Assembly: GCF_964340395.1 (NCBI RefSeq)
Contig: NC_135565.1
Location: 23,306,929-23,370,928 of the forward strand
DNA length: 64,000 nt
Source of the DNA: Glandiceps talaboti
Taxonomy: Eukaryota; Hemichordata; Enteropneusta; Spengelidae
Direction of reading: 5' to 3'
Part shown: one piece after another, positions 1-13,300 of the stretch
How the letters are laid out: every line of letters begins with the position of its first letter
Numbering within the stretch: position 1 is the first letter of the stretch
The notes under the pieces: generated by a model
Told to the model about the DNA's origin: nothing
Seen by the model: the letters and a program-made list of their open reading frames with translations, nothing else
Database searches by the model: none
Program-made: the position numbers and the translations under genes

Positions 1-412
1 AATTTTTTCATCAAGCGTAGCATACACCAGAAGGTGTAACCATTTGTTATATTTCATCGTAGTAGTGTTGCTTTTCTTTACTTGTTGTGACTTGTGACGA
101 TATCCATGGTTTGCGTTTCTTTAGATTAGTTGAAAGGTAACCATTCGACTATCATGACTATACAAAAGAAAGAAACTAATGTCCATTTCTTGAGGCAAAG
201 ACCAAACTTCACTGATATATCCATGTATGTTCATTTAAGTTGGTTTTCATTATATGAGAGATACTATCGGTGACACTTGCATATTTCCTACTAAATTTAC
301 CACCTCTATCCCTTATACTGTAGTTACTTCTTCTTTTTTAAATTCCAGTACTTTTTTTAAAAAATCGCGAAGCACTCCGTTAGAGTCGCGACTTCTGAGC
401 CAGCTCTCTTTG

Positions 413-501
<89 letters not shown>
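413..501. repeat. (AATC)n microsatellite
   Basis: About 22 uninterrupted AATC units. The repeat is open in several frames and gives the spurious peptide motif NQSI. It lies directly against a hairpin-bearing repeat (514-552). Confidence 0.97.
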
Positions 502-504
<3 letters not shown>

Positions 505-560
505 AATTTATAGAGCGCCTGTATCCAATACGAAGTAGAGTTCAGAGGCGCTGTACAGTT
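505..560. repeat. Small dispersed-repeat terminus with hairpin
   Basis: AGCGCCT (514-520) and AGGCGCT (546-552) are perfect inverted 7-mers around a 25-nt loop, preceded by 'aatttatagag'. A related 'tctatagcgccc' occurs near 59833. This pattern resembles ends of short non-autonomous repeats; the family assignment is inference. Confidence 0.35.
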
Positions 561-1159
561 AAATATTGAAAACTCGCGAACAAGTATGTTTTAAGGTTCT
601 TCCTGAAGATATTGACTGTGGGCGTCTGTCGAAGCTCCACACCAGTGGCAATTTGTTCCAAAGACGTGGATGACCTGTGTGAATGACCTGTGTGAAATGG
701 TGTTTACTTCCTCTGATCTCAACCTTTCAATACGGAGTTTTCTATAGGTTCACACGAATACCATTGAGAAATCAGAGTGTCACTCCTGTGCGAGTTGCGG
801 GTCGCTATTATTTTTTTTTCCATTGTACGTATTCAGTTTTTAAAACACATGAAACTGAGTTTGTTGGCTAATGGGGTTATTGTGAAGGTCACACACTACA
901 CATACACTGTACTATTCGATAGAGCCTACGTACTTGGCTAATTGCACACACAATTTTATTTACACCCACCCCCCACCCCCCATTCTATTTCTATGATTGT
1001 ACGAAATACACAATAGGATCGAGCGATGGCAAGTTGCATATTCTATGGTTGCACGAAGTACATTCTAGATCGGGTGATGGTCTGGGAATTAAGCTTGCAT
1101 TTAATACATGTAATACTTTTTTTTTTTACATTCTATGGTTGCACGAAATGTATTCTAGG

Positions 1160-1797
1160 ATCGAACCATTTTGATCCTGCGAACTACAGAGGAATTACAA
1201 TGCTACTGACTTTGCAAAAAATCGTAAAAACGAAAATGTCACTCCACCCCCCCCCCCCCCCAGCCTGTTATTAACCTGGTCAGAGTAATATTACTACAGC
1301 ATTCTGTATTCTACAGATGGTACTTCATCATGCTGAAAGGTATCGCAAATAATTTATTTGTAGCATAGACACTCACAAAGCTTTTGATTCTTTATGCTGG
1401 AATGGTCTAAATTGTACACCATACATAAATTCAAAACTTTGGAGGATCTTACAAAGTATGTTCTAGGGACAAAAGTGTCAAATTGCCATAGACATGTATG
1501 CATATCCTATATTTCAGGGTGTACAACAGGGAAGCATTCTTTCAACAACTTTTTTTCCTAATTTATGCAAAGGACATCTTTCTGGAACAAGAACAGTCAC
1601 ATGGCAGTAGTGTCGGATGTTACATGGGCTCACTATTTCTTGGTTCGCCTACTTTAGCTGATGACATTTCAATATTAGCACAAACTCGTTCTACATGTCA
1701 GAAAATGCTTCATATTGTATGCAACTACTGTTCAACATGCAGAGTAAACCTCACAACCTCATTACTCGTATTAGTTTTTGGAGAAACAACAACTTAG
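1160..1797 (+). pseudogene. Decayed non-LTR retrotransposon reverse transcriptase
   Basis: Pieces of a reverse transcriptase can be read in order on the + strand but in shifting frames. DPANYRGIT (about 1170-1200) matches RT block 2. DTHKAFDS followed by W (about 1369-1400) is the block A region holding the first catalytic Asp. GVQQGSILS (about 1518-1545) matches block B, and ADDISILAQTR (about 1657-1692) is block C with the catalytic Asp pair. Frameshifts, a poly-C tract at 1246-1261 and stops separate the blocks, so nothing functional is encoded. The order and spacing of blocks are what identify it. The clade (CR1/Jockey-like or similar) is not resolvable. Confidence 0.75.
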
Positions 1798-2029
1798 AGA
1801 ACGCAATCGCTCTAGCCTGGAATCCATGCGGATTGGATCTTTTACATTAGTTTTTGCGATCACTTGGCTTGATCTGATTTGATATGACAATTATTTAGAA
1901 TACAGTAACTGTAGTTCCAACTCATGTAGTTGGAAATAAGTACAAAAAATAGCTAGTAATAATTAATATATGCTGAATTAACTCATTAGACTGACCTAAC
2001 TCTTGATTCGATTCGACTCAACTCAACTT

Positions 2030-2185
2030 GATTTGACATACCTTGACTTGACTTTACTTGACTCTTTGACTTGATTGTCGACTTGACCTTGACCTACCTT
2101 GACTTGACTTTACTTGACTCTTTGACTTGATTGTAGACTTCCCTCTTGACCTGACCTGACCTGACCTGACCTGACCTGACCTGAC
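2030..2185. repeat. Degenerate pentamer repeats (CTTGA)n to (CCTGA)n
   Basis: A mixed array of TTGACTTGACT-type units about 35 bp long, present twice (about 2040-2075 and 2098-2133), passes into a clean CCTGA run at 2150-2184. Confidence 0.85.
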
Positions 2186-2431
2186 AATTTCGAGGGTGGG
2201 CAAGGCATATTTTCGTACTTTGTACGTAGTCAGGCCATCTTATTTTTCGTTATTTGTAGAACGTTATTATATGTCATTCATTCACATATTTCTCTATATA
2301 ATAATATTCATCCATTTTGATGAGAAGTGCATATTTGTGATCAGATGATACGTCAATATACTATTAAGCGCATACTTTGGTCCCAAAATTTCAAGAAGTT
2401 TCAATAGCTGGCGGGGGACACGGTGTGGACC

Positions 2432-2465
2432 CCCCCCCCCCCCCCACACACACACACACACACAC
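2432..2465. repeat. Poly-C tract followed by (CA)n
   Basis: A run of about 15 C is followed by about ten CA units. It is low-complexity sequence with no coding content. Confidence 0.9.
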
Positions 2466-3104
2466 TGTCATTCCACTTCCTTGTTTTTGTAGTTCTGGCC
2501 TAATTGTATTGTTTTACCTCCTGCTTTTAGAATTGCATATAAAAACATATAGTCAACAGACAATCATTCAAAACAGTTTGTCAAAAATTTAAGGAGACAC
2601 TTACTGATTATCTCACCATCAATATGCTGTCGTGAGTTTTACAAGGAGTGTTAGATGCATTAGAATGCCCTTCCAGCAACTGTTATGTTATTATTGTAAA
2701 ATATAAACTTCAGTTTATTTCTTTGTAATTCGTAAATTGTGTTTTTTTCATTGTAAATGTACTGAATTTTACAGTGTATCTTTGTAATTTGTAATTCAAC
2801 ACTTATTTTTTTCTGTAAATCGTACTTTGGGACACCCTTGCCCACCTCATTTTAGAATACTGTAGTTCAAACTCATAGAGTTGTACAAAGTACAAATATT
2901 GAACATATTGTTGAATACCTGTACTTCTGAAAACAATATTCAAAACCTGTGCTTTGAACTTCAGCAGTGACTCTAAAGATTTCAAATCTGGAATCACAGT
3001 GTATTATTTTTATATGAGTAACAAATAATGCCGTACCCCAAATAATATTTGAAGGAATAAATGTCAGATGAAACCATTTGATAATGTCAAACACACACAT
3101 ACAC

Positions 3105-3113
3105 GCATGCATG

Positions 3114-3183
<70 letters not shown>
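3105..3183. repeat. (AC)n microsatellite
   Basis: GCAT units run into a long pure AC run of more than 30 dinucleotides. Confidence 0.97.
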
Positions 3184-3185
<2 letters not shown>

Positions 3186-4440
3186 TGTATTGACAATCTA
3201 TAACCAACATTTTGCAGTTAATAACCAAGAGTATTCAACTCAAAGTATTGACTTCACACATAGACAATGCAAATTACAAGTACTACACAATACAATTTGA
3301 TGCACATAAAGTTGTCTGACTTACGGTTGCTGACCTATTCACTGATGGCGATCAACCAGATACTGCAAGAAAATGTTCATTTGGGAATACAGTGCCAAGT
3401 TCGAGTATTTGCAAAGTTCAAAGTTCACAGTTGATATTGTCCGAGAGTGCACACAGTTCACTCTACTAATAGACACCAAACCATGCTGATGTCAGGCAAC
3501 TGCCATTTACCAAATAAGCACTCTGGGCAGAGATCCCTGTAATCCATGGATATGAACACATTGAAAACGCGTTACTTTTCACTTCAATTCCAGGCTGGAT
3601 AAATGTCCGTTCTTAGAGTACCTAGACTTGGGTCAATTCATAAAACCACCTGTTACAGTGCACTTTGGTTGTAACACATATAGGGCGAGTTCCGGATAAA
3701 AATGTTTTGTGATTAGTTAGCTAAAATGTCCACATCGCTGTCCTGTAACTGTGCTCGGTCTTGTCTACTACGAAACTGCATACTGGGCATGTTAACCTCA
3801 AAATCTAGCCGTACTCAATCAAACGTGTCAATTCTCTGTTACCTAATTTGCATTTAACGTAAACATCTCAGCCACCTGGTCGTATGATAACATGATAATT
3901 CACCACCAACCAATTTACATACAAAGTAAACACTCACTGATTTACATACAACGTACAAATGTTTTGTCTTTCGGTCAATCCCAAGTCAATGTCTAGGTTA
4001 ACATACTTTCACTAAACACGTCACCAATTTGTGACACTGGGATTTGCGGTAATATATAGTAATACAAAGATTATATGAGATAACGTTTAAAATATATTTA
4101 TGTATTCCATTTATATATTGATAACAGTGTACTTTATATATTCATGCAGGTGATAGAATCGGCAATATCAGTCGGTTTCATTCCGGTTCAATCCTCAGTT
4201 TTAAAATTTCCTTATTAGGAAATGAATACCTCTTGGCAGTTCCACCTTTTGTCTTGTTTACCTATCACATCATTCTGTATTGTTCTGTTTGGAGTCCTGT
4301 GATGTACGATCAATATTACAGTAGACACATGGTAGACCAAACATGTAATACTTTAAATGGAATACTTTTGCCTGGAATATTTTAAATAACAATAGTAATA
4401 CAGATATTGCCTTTGACACATTTCACGACTTATTCATCCA
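3184..4440. other. Intergenic stretch, nothing recognised
   Basis: AT-rich single-copy-looking DNA. I see no long open frame with family similarity and no tandem array. Confidence 0.5.
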
Positions 4441-4441
4441 G

Positions 4442-5102
4442 GTGTGCGATCTTCATGAACCCATGAAGGTTAAGATTCTCAGGGCTAAACGAAATAAAAA
4501 TCCTTGGATAACTAAAGCAATTATTAGATATCTATTAACACTAAGCACAAATTATATGCAAAAGTTATTACCAGTCAACATGAGTCAAGTGCAGTTTCTC
4601 ATTACAAGTCTTACAGAAATATACTTACCAGTGTTCTGAGATGTGCTAAAAAGAATTACTATATATGCAAATTTATTCAACCAGAATAACAAAAACTGGA
4701 ATGTTGTGAATCATCTTTTGTAAGAAATAAGGTCCTGATAGGTTGCTGGATAAATTACAGATTGATGTGAATGGTAGTGAACGTATAAAAAATGGCCAAA
4801 AATTATAGTCAGCACGATGCTGTTCAAATCTCACATGGAACAGTCGACTCCCTTATTTATGCAGCTAAATATTCTAGATATTTACAAGCTTCACAAACTC
4901 TTAATGGGTTCTTTTATTTTGCAGCCTGGTTCACTTGAATTCACCACATATCTTGTCTGTTTATTTTTCTGACAAAAAACATGAAAATGATATGAGAATC
5001 TGTCTTCGTCAAAATCTGTACCCGTACCATGCGAGAACGAGTCTGCCCAGTTTACCATTTCATTTCGCAGGTGCAAAAATTTGGAATGATATTCCTATTT
5101 AA
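4442..5102 (+). pseudogene. Internally deleted, decayed LINE fragment
   Basis: The first part (4442-4639) reads KRNKNPWITKAI, resembling the 'NPWIT..l..si..kn.lYk' linker that lies between endonuclease and RT domains in many non-LTR elements. The last part (about 4875-5100) reads IYKLH, then HENDMRICLRQNLYPYHART, then FAGAKIWNDIP, which resembles the C-terminal tail of such proteins ('R....l..p..R......f.g..iWN.iP'). The RT core that should lie between them (about 1.5 kb) is missing and the frame is broken, so this is an internally deleted relic. Identification rests on these two motifs in the right order. Confidence 0.6.
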
Positions 5103-7336
5103 ATCAGATTGAACATTCTCCACATATTTTTTATTAAATTGTAAACTTAAAGAGTTATAGACTTTTTTTATTTGTTATATAGACTTTTCGCCGTGTCCCA
5201 TTACTGGGTTCAAAACAAATCATAATTTTTAATTACTTTATGACTGGGGATGACTGGTGAATGGTTAATTAGAGCTTTTACTTCCTGGTGAATGGTGACC
5301 TAAGAGGGTATAACCCTCATCCCCCCTTTCTAACAATGCCCGAAGACAATTATAATGTCATAGACGGTATTCATTGCACTAGAGTTGTACTTAGAGGGGC
5401 CCTCCACTGGTTTAATCGGAGTTTTATGTAATTATTTTTTACTTCAGTAAAATATTATAAACTCAGCTTGTGCCACTTTAATGAATTTTATAGGTATGTG
5501 CTACATCGCATGGACACAAAAGCCTACGTAAATTATTTTTATATCAAACAGGATATATATGTTAAGATTACATGTAGATTGAGCGGTAGTTCAGTGACTC
5601 GGCATTGTTTATAATAATCCGATAATCGTGATGTGCCACGATACACATAACACCTTTATCATCTTTATTCCGTTGTGTGACTCAGACCACTATAGGAAGT
5701 GGTTTCGTATGATAAAATATCAAGACTTCGTGTCCTTACGATATACAAACGTTGTTTTATATGAGTATATTTATATCTCCTATCGTTGGTAAAATTCACG
5801 TGAAGTTGGTTACAAGATTTGCTTTCCCTCTAGAGGGCGCACTAGATAGGTCGATTACAGTGCCGTATACCTTTCCCCAGAAGATGACATACACGGCAAA
5901 CTTACTACTAATACTACACACTATATTGTGAAAATTTTACCAAAAGTACAGGAAACCTGAGTATGATCAACTATTCTGTTTTAGATTCAGTTTTTACTTA
6001 ATGCACAGATGATTAAAATCTTGAAATACCGGATTAGTGAAGTAACAGTAGTGATGACATTGATGTATCTGTATCTATTTACACTTTCACAATAAAATGT
6101 CATTTATTTTCCGGCTGTTTACGTTTTTATCAGATGTGTTTTAAAAGGCCCGCTTTGGATTAACAATAAAATCGCTTTCAATTCCTACATTTGCTTCATT
6201 ACAAGCAAGGAGTACTTGTCTGTAGTAGCCTGTTTACGGCGCTGTTGTGATACATGTTCATCGTTACCTGGTCGTACAAAGTCATTGTCTAGTAGGTTAT
6301 GTCTGTCGTATGTACATCCACATGCAAGGTACTGTCGTGTTTAGAATGGTCGTAATATTGAAGTGTACATTCTCTCGTTAATGATTGATGGGTTGTGTGC
6401 ATGCTATATCACAGTTAAGTCTATTATGAAAATATCTGAGTATACACGCAAAGCTGCTACCAATCCACTGCTCGTTTCAATAGATAACAATTATAAACAC
6501 AAATGACCTTCACAAATTCTGATAGAGTTCACACCGCACGTTTTCCGAGTCTATATCAGTTGATCCGGATCCTATAACATTTAGCTATTGTTCTACGTTC
6601 TGCCAAGGACAATACGAGCGACCTAAGGAACCTTGTCAATTCGAGAGAATAATCGTGGGAATAATATAATTAATCTGCTGTCGAAGACAGAGTTCATCCA
6701 ACTGCTCTCGACAATGATACGCTGTAGCAAAAGTTGTTACATGCCTGCAGCACTTAAAGTAATTAACAAGAAATCAGTCAGCATACTGGGACATATATCT
6801 AAAGGGCCAAAAGTTTCATGATTAAGATTGCCGAATATACTCTATAACCATATATACATGCCTATTTTGAAAGAAAGACTGACAAATCGTGAGATCTTCG
6901 AAATTTAAACGCCCGCGAGTAACCCATCACTGAATGATAGACACTATAAATCGCATGTCGGTGATGACACAAAATTTCATGTGATAGCGCCACCTGCGGT
7001 GGGATTTAGGAAGTCGCTACAAAAAGCAGGCAAACAAATAAAAGGCATATTGACAAGTTTAGTATTGTTCTGTTTTGGGCCTTGTATATTTGTATCTTTT
7101 TAATGTCTTTAGATTTAATTTCTTTGGTTCGCTGTCAACCTATTATTATAGACTGTCAGCCAGGTTTCATCATATTTGTCTTTGACTGCATTTTAAGTCC
7201 ACACTCCCCTAAAATACTCCATATAGACATGTCATGTCATGTCATGACAATTTCATGTCAGAGCCAGAACTTTTATAAGGGGGGGGGGGGGCAGTTTTGG
7301 ACTTCTCATCATTGATAATTGTAACATTGCCTAGAC
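5103..7336. other. Intergenic stretch with two CTCF-like motifs, no gene
   Basis: No supportable gene. CTCF-like motifs occur at 5827-5840 and 6985-7003. A short poly-G run (about 7279-7291) precedes the compound microsatellite at 7337. Confidence 0.5.
6985..7003 (-). promoter_or_regulatory. CTCF-like motif
   Basis: On the minus strand the sequence reads CCACCGCAGGTGGCGCTAT, close to the bilaterian CTCF core (CC-N-C-N-AG-G-GGCGC). This is a motif match only; occupancy is unknown. Confidence 0.4.
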
Positions 7337-7394
7337 ATACATACATACATACATACATACATACATACATACATGCATGCATGCATGCATGCAT

Positions 7395-7483
<89 letters not shown>

Positions 7484-7512
7484 TACATACATACATACAT
7501 ACATACATACAT
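7337..7512. repeat. Compound tetranucleotide microsatellite
   Basis: Blocks follow one another in the order ACAT, GCAT, GCAC, AC, ACAT. Each neighbouring block differs by one substitution per unit, and the outer blocks are the same motif. Confidence 0.97.
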
Positions 7513-9650
7513 TCGTATTCATGTCATACATGTTTGAGTCACGAATCCAAGAAATTACAAAATCAGTATCGTGGTAGGAATACTAAATACTAAATTGTGA
7601 TAAGTCAGTCTGTAAATAAAAGGAGAGCGATACGGAACGAACGATGACTGCTGAAAAGTACGATGACATTGAATACACCTAGTAGATGACATTTACACGG
7701 GTATGAAATGTAGGGTGCGAACAACGAATGAAACCAAATAAATTATCGACTGCATACTTTGAAGTAGATTATCCCGGAGCATCGTAGCAAGGTGACAAAG
7801 AGTGAGAATTATTGAAGCACCTTGTAGACCTTATATTAAAAAGAATGTGACTTTAATTTCTGTAGATAGATAGCGCTGAGATCTGACGAGCAAGAGTCAC
7901 GGTGCATCCCCGTTTTCCATAATCAAGCAATTACATCGATCACGGTATTTGCTGTCCTTCCATGACCAAATCCATATTTCTACAATTATAATGGGCCATG
8001 TCGAACCAACGGAAATCATAAACCCTGAAATAAAACGTAAATCTTACCGACAGCTTTTCGTCAATCGTCTGGCGTGATAAATATCTTTACCAATATTTTT
8101 ACACTTTCTTTGGATGAACTAACAATCTTACGAGATCACCGCCAACTTGAATCGAGAAATGGAAGAATTTTCGCTGTAGTAAATGCATGGCACTAAAATA
8201 CTTTAAAGAGCTATTTTTCCACTACATGCTGGTTTTGTATACTACTATATACTGATTTGAAATTGACTGTGCTGTCTGAAACAGTTTTTGGCTGCGTTAG
8301 AGAGGGTGGCTGTGGGGGTCTGGGGCATCATCTTCGTCATCACTAGTACTCCATTTATGTTGTCATTGTCAATTTGACTTCTAAATAGTGGAACGTGGTT
8401 CCACTAGAATGGCTATCCCATGTTATGTAATCGGACATATTTGAAGTTGGTTCTGGTTGTGACGTCATGAAATACATAAACAACTTCGGCAATTTCCGGA
8501 ATTTTTCCAAAAAAATCAATTTTTCGTTATTGATATGGTACTTTTGTCAAAAGTGTCATACAAATCTTTAATCACCTATAAAAACTTCGTCATTTGCAGG
8601 CAAAAAGTCGGAAACTTTGGAAACCTATTTACATACACTTTAACGAAATTTCTCAAGCCTTAATATACTCGGCCTACCTTGTGAAGCAAAAAAATATGTC
8701 GGTTATGGGTTGTGGTAACTTTGGAGTAATTTATGTAACAACTTGCTGCTTTATTCATATAATTGATCATGACGTCTGAACTGTACAGGGACTTTAAATT
8801 TACATTTTATATGAATGTAGTCGACTAATTGTTCTTAAACAATATGCTTCTTTAAGTTGTCAACGAGCTGTACTTTCCTTTGAGTTCCAAGGTCGGGAAA
8901 GGTATACTGTGCATTTGGGCTCCGTGAAAGACACATGAAGAATGTATGTGTATAGTACGGTGACCATTCAATACATTGATCGTAATCCTAGTGAAAGAAC
9001 AATACTATCGATAGCAATACAAATAACATTACACAATTATATTACAGTGGTGTGGTAGTCTATAATGGTGTTATAGTCTGTTATTGTCTGGTAAACACTG
9101 AAAACTCCTGAAACAGATCTAGAAGCAATTATGGCCAAAGCATGGGGGGGGGGGGCGAAGAGGAATGGGGCCGGGGAATGGGGTATCAAATAGTCAAGGC
9201 GTGTGTATGCCGGGAGACTTTGACTATCGTTATAAAGGGGAGACGATAGTCAAGTCGTGTGTATGGGGGACTTTGGCTATCGTTTTGAAGGGAAACGAGA
9301 TATATATAGTCAAAATCACCCAGTGGCTCACGACTTGACTCTAGGCTAATACATTTTAAACTTTTAAGGACATTTGCCAAAAGTCTAAATTGTTTTCATA
9401 TCATTTTATTAGCTACCAGCTGAGATTTTCAGGGTTAAAACATGGTGTACTCCTTAATAGATTTTTTTATTATTGCAACATTTGTTCTGAAAATCTTCCA
9501 TTGTTATTATATTAGGAAATTAGCATGTGAGGGGGTCACGTATGGCCATGGGCATTCTCGCAAACCAGAGTTATTATTTCTACCACTACATTTCGAAATA
9601 TATGTGGGAGGCTCGTTAAGAACGTTGCCGTAAAACAGGCCGTGGTTTGC
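7513..9650. other. Intergenic stretch, no gene
   Basis: No supportable coding sequence. At 9190-9315 a short motif reading TTGACTATCGT recurs in direct and inverted orientation; an 11-bp perfect stem forms with ACGATAGTCAA around 9245-9256. A poly-G run lies at about 9145. Confidence 0.5.
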
Positions 9651-9656
9651 GACGAT

Positions 9657-9773
9657 GGGCCATGGGTGCTCTGGATATATTATACGCTGCGGTGTTTCGA
9701 CTCATCTTCTCCCCTCTGCTGGAGAGGGAAGATGTGTCGAACCTCGTAGCGTATACCTCCAGAGCTAGGCCAT
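9657..9773. repeat. Imperfect foldback (inverted repeat) element
   Basis: The left arm starts GGCC, GCTCTGGA, then TATACGCTGCGG, TTTCGACTCATCTTC. The right arm reverse-complements to GGCC, GCTCTGGA, TATACGCTACGAGG, TTCGACACATCTTC. The arms are about 50 bp with scattered mismatches around a short loop near 9718. This looks like a non-autonomous foldback or MITE; ends and target-site duplication were not identified. Confidence 0.6.
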
Positions 9774-10039
9774 AGGATTGTGTGTTGCAAATGTATGCTA
9801 TGCCATGGTTTCTGCGTGGTAGGCACAAACATGACCAAAGATATATCCAATGGTTTCATAAGTTTAAAGTTAGTACTTCAAAAGTCAAACACATTCCTCC
9901 TTTTCTTTAGTTTTGGTTATTTTAATTTTTGATCCCATTCCACACAACGTATAGTAGTCCTACAGCGAATTAAAAAACAAAGAATCCTTGGGTCCATAAA
10001 AACTTATCTCTGACACATTATGATCAGACTAACTCCATG

Positions 10040-10329
10040 TGTGTCAGTGACACGTCATTGGTCAACTATATGTCAATGTTTGGTTTTCCCGCTATATTAT
10101 CTAGCCAATCAAATTACGTTTCTCAATTATTTACACGTAATGCAAAAATTCTTTCAGCAACCGTTTGACGTCATCTTTGTGTCATCAGTCATGTGACAGG
10201 GTCAAAGGTAACTTTGATGATCAAAACAAAACCATTTGCGCGCAAAGACTTTCCATTGTTCCGATAGAAGCAGCATTGAATACACGATCACCTCGTCTGA
10301 CACGTTGCCTTTCGTTTTCCGTTATTAAA
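10040..10329 (+). promoter_or_regulatory. Putative promoter/5' UTR of the TMEM86-like gene
   Basis: The sequence just upstream of the first coding exon is richer in CpG than its surroundings. It carries CCAAT boxes (inverted ATTGG at 10057-10061, direct CCAAT at 10105-10109), a perfect CRE palindrome TGACGTCA (10166-10173), a CATGTGAC E-box (10190-10197) and a DR1-type nuclear receptor site, GGGTCAAAGGTA (10199-10210). No TATA box is evident. The transcription start is not determinable from sequence. These are motif matches, but their clustering in under 160 bp next to a start codon supports a promoter. Confidence 0.5.
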
Positions 10330-10350
10330 ATGACGAACCCGATTACGGTT
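10330..10350 (+). CDS. TMEM86A: TMEM86-like gene, coding exon 1
   Basis: Seven codons (MTNPITV) are followed directly by a perfect donor, GTAAGT, at 10351. The intron is phase 0. The ATG has A at -3. The frame is open upstream, but homology to the vertebrate start (M-x-x-P-V-T-V) favours this ATG. Confidence 0.85.
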
Positions 10351-13300
10351 GTAAGTATCACTTCTTTCTTTCGATAGTTTTTCTCCGATTTCAGTATTTT
10401 GATGAAGAAATTATGCTTGTTTTAAAGATTGTAGAGTGATCATATAGGGACATTCACATGCGTTCAGCTGTGATCCTGCGGAGACTACCATCGATCCTCG
10501 AAGCTATTCGGTCGACGCGGTCAAGGATCTATATTCGTACAAAGAAACAATTTCTTTACGTTGATTGCTGGCAAAGGAGGTTTTCCTCCCTGTCGATCTA
10601 ATCTTTCGAAAGAAAACATTTTACCGGTAACTGAAATGTCAACGTAGTCTTCTTCGGGTTTTATCGCCGGCTGCCCACACAAGTGCGATACGAAGCTGAC
10701 GATGAGTCACGCATTCCGGATTTCCTACCCGAGCTGGTTTTTAAACTAATGGTTAAAACGGTAATTTAATTTACAACAAAATTACGATCATTTTTATTTA
10801 CAAATGAACATTTCAACGAAGAAACACCGTTTTTGCGAAAATATTTGTCGGCGAAATTTTTTGTTTGTTTCATCCGTTCGTGACGCATTCAGTTTTAGCT
10901 CAGAGCAGCGAGCGCTCAATATTCGTGCGTGTCTGTCACATGACGATTGTTTACAAGTTGGGTGGGCGATTGTATCTGATATGCGGGGGTGTTAGTGAAA
11001 CTAAACTTTTTGTTTTTTTAGAATTTGCAAATAACACGGCCGAGGTAAAACTCTAAAATTTACACAACCGTTCATATTGTGTATTATTGTATTGTACGTT
11101 GTATATTTCATGGTATATTGTTTCATGGCATATGTGCTAACACACCAGTTAACGGCGTCAGTGATTAGTACGAAATAGTATGTTCCACCACCACCATCAG
11201 CTGGCATCAATAACAAAAACAAACGCACCGAGTTTTTTGGTTGCGACACAAACCGACGTTACGTGTATTTAGCTCGGGGCATCAGTTCAAAAAAGAAATA
11301 TTAAAGGTTAGATACGTCGTATAAAACAGTATTTGTTCACTTATTGACATTGACTTTATTCTGGAATCTGTCCAAGTCTGCGTAAAGGCAAGATATAAAT
11401 GGATTATGACCGAAATAGTTGATTTGACCCGACGACTGAATAGGTGTCGTACCGTAGTACAAATTAGCCAATTTCATCCATCTCACACTGTATTGATTAG
11501 TTAATGTATTTTAGCAGAGTAAAACATCAACAAAGTAATACTTGCTATTGTTGACCATACAAGAAATTTATGGATTTCCAGGGGAAATGGTGGAATTTTG
11601 CGATGGATGGATGGAATGTGGAATTTTCCAATGTTTGTGAAATTGTTGTTGATTGCCACTTGCAGATTTTGATCATCAACATTGTATATAGCCAGAGACT
11701 TGATTACTTACAGTATCTGGTTTAGCAATGTTGTTCATATAACTACACTGTATGTTGAGTCACATAGCCAAATCTCTGGGTTAATGTGCCAGGAGGCAAA
11801 ATGCATGACAGACATTGATCAAACACCACAGACATAGCCACTTACAAGCAATTTGCATCAGCGATTTTCAAATTACCATGGACTAATGGTAATTTCCCGA
11901 GCTACATGTATGATTCTGGCCATCTACACACATTCGTCATCATTCGTCATTGGTCACGTACATATCCTGATAATTTGGTCATAAAAATATTACTATTTCA
12001 TCAGTCATGAGATCTTGCCTCGTACATTCAAAACAAACACAGTGTGTGAATTATGGAGGTATACAGCTTCCAAAATGAAAACAAAAGTGGAGTAATGTCA
12101 GTATCAGTAGTGTAGTTTTAGTAGTAAACATCTGTCACAAGTATTCATTCAATAAACAACCATTACTCTTAACACTTAGATAACACTGTTGATAACTGAT
12201 TAGATTTTATACATTCCTAGAGACTTTACTTGAATGGTCTGCAATCTCTCAATCAGTTAGATAGCAAAGTATTTACACATTCCCTGGCAGTCCTCCAAAC
12301 TATTGCGAAATAGCCTTCGACCTACTTGCACATGAAAATAAATGGCCTCTCTTCACCTAATGATGTCATACACAACACCACCAGGGGGGTACACACACCC
12401 AATAGAAACCATTGATGATTTGTGACCCTGGCATAGCAGACATAATGTGTATTTCACAAAGTGACATAGACTTTGATAAATTGTATTATAGTTTTTATAT
12501 GGTTGTAAATGTTTCACCTTGGAACAAAGACTATAACGGAAGAGTACTTATCAGGTACTTCAGTTTTGTCAAGGGCAGTAACTTGTCAAATCATAAAATC
12601 ATACCTTTGTTGTCATTTTTCTACCAAGTTTTTCTTTTAAAACTATATTATGCTGATATGTTTTGGAAACTATAAATAATACCAGATTTTTAACTCTCTG
12701 TTACCAAGGTTTCAAAACCATTAAGAGACACTATGTTTTCATAAACTTTTGTGATAATGCAGTATGGTATTATGGGATACTTGGAATATTAACTATATGC
12801 TGTCCTGTTTTGGAGCTCTCGGCATAAATTGCCATGCACAAACAATGATATAAAAATAGTTGTAATGAAAGAAGAGGGTATAGATATGTATTGGACAAAT
12901 TGGTGACATCACAGCAATGGTTTGGATCGTATAGCTGGGTATTTTTCATTATCATAATCCACTCGCCTATATGCTGTCATCAGCAGATTAATATGGTTTG
13001 GCATGCCAGAATGGGTATTTTTATGATGACATAAATTGATTTATGATTCTATTGTGAGAAGGAAATAATTTATGGTTGTATTGTTCACTGCATTTGCAAG
13101 GTTTTAGAACCTTGGTAACAAAGACTGCAAACTTAGCACGGTCTCTGCCAACAGAGATGGGTAATCCAATGAGATTACTGTTTACAGAGAGCATAGACTT
13201 GCCAATGAAATCTCTTCTTATAGAGAGGCATCATCCAATAAGATTTTGCTGACAAAAAATGTGTACTGAAATCCTCCTTATAGAGAAGGTAGTCCAGTGA

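Larger units (their letters stand above)
1..1150. other. Intergenic stretch, no gene seen
   Basis: No open frame here has recognisable protein similarity. The stretch contains an AATC microsatellite (413-501), a small hairpin repeat next to it, and AT-rich single-copy sequence. A direct near-repeat reading 'ttctatggttgcacgaa' occurs around 1043 and 1131, with a weaker relative near 985. Confidence 0.6.

Noticed and set aside
4150-4205. Possible tRNA or SINE B-box (GGTTCAATCC)
   Set aside because: No matching A-box at proper distance and no cloverleaf.
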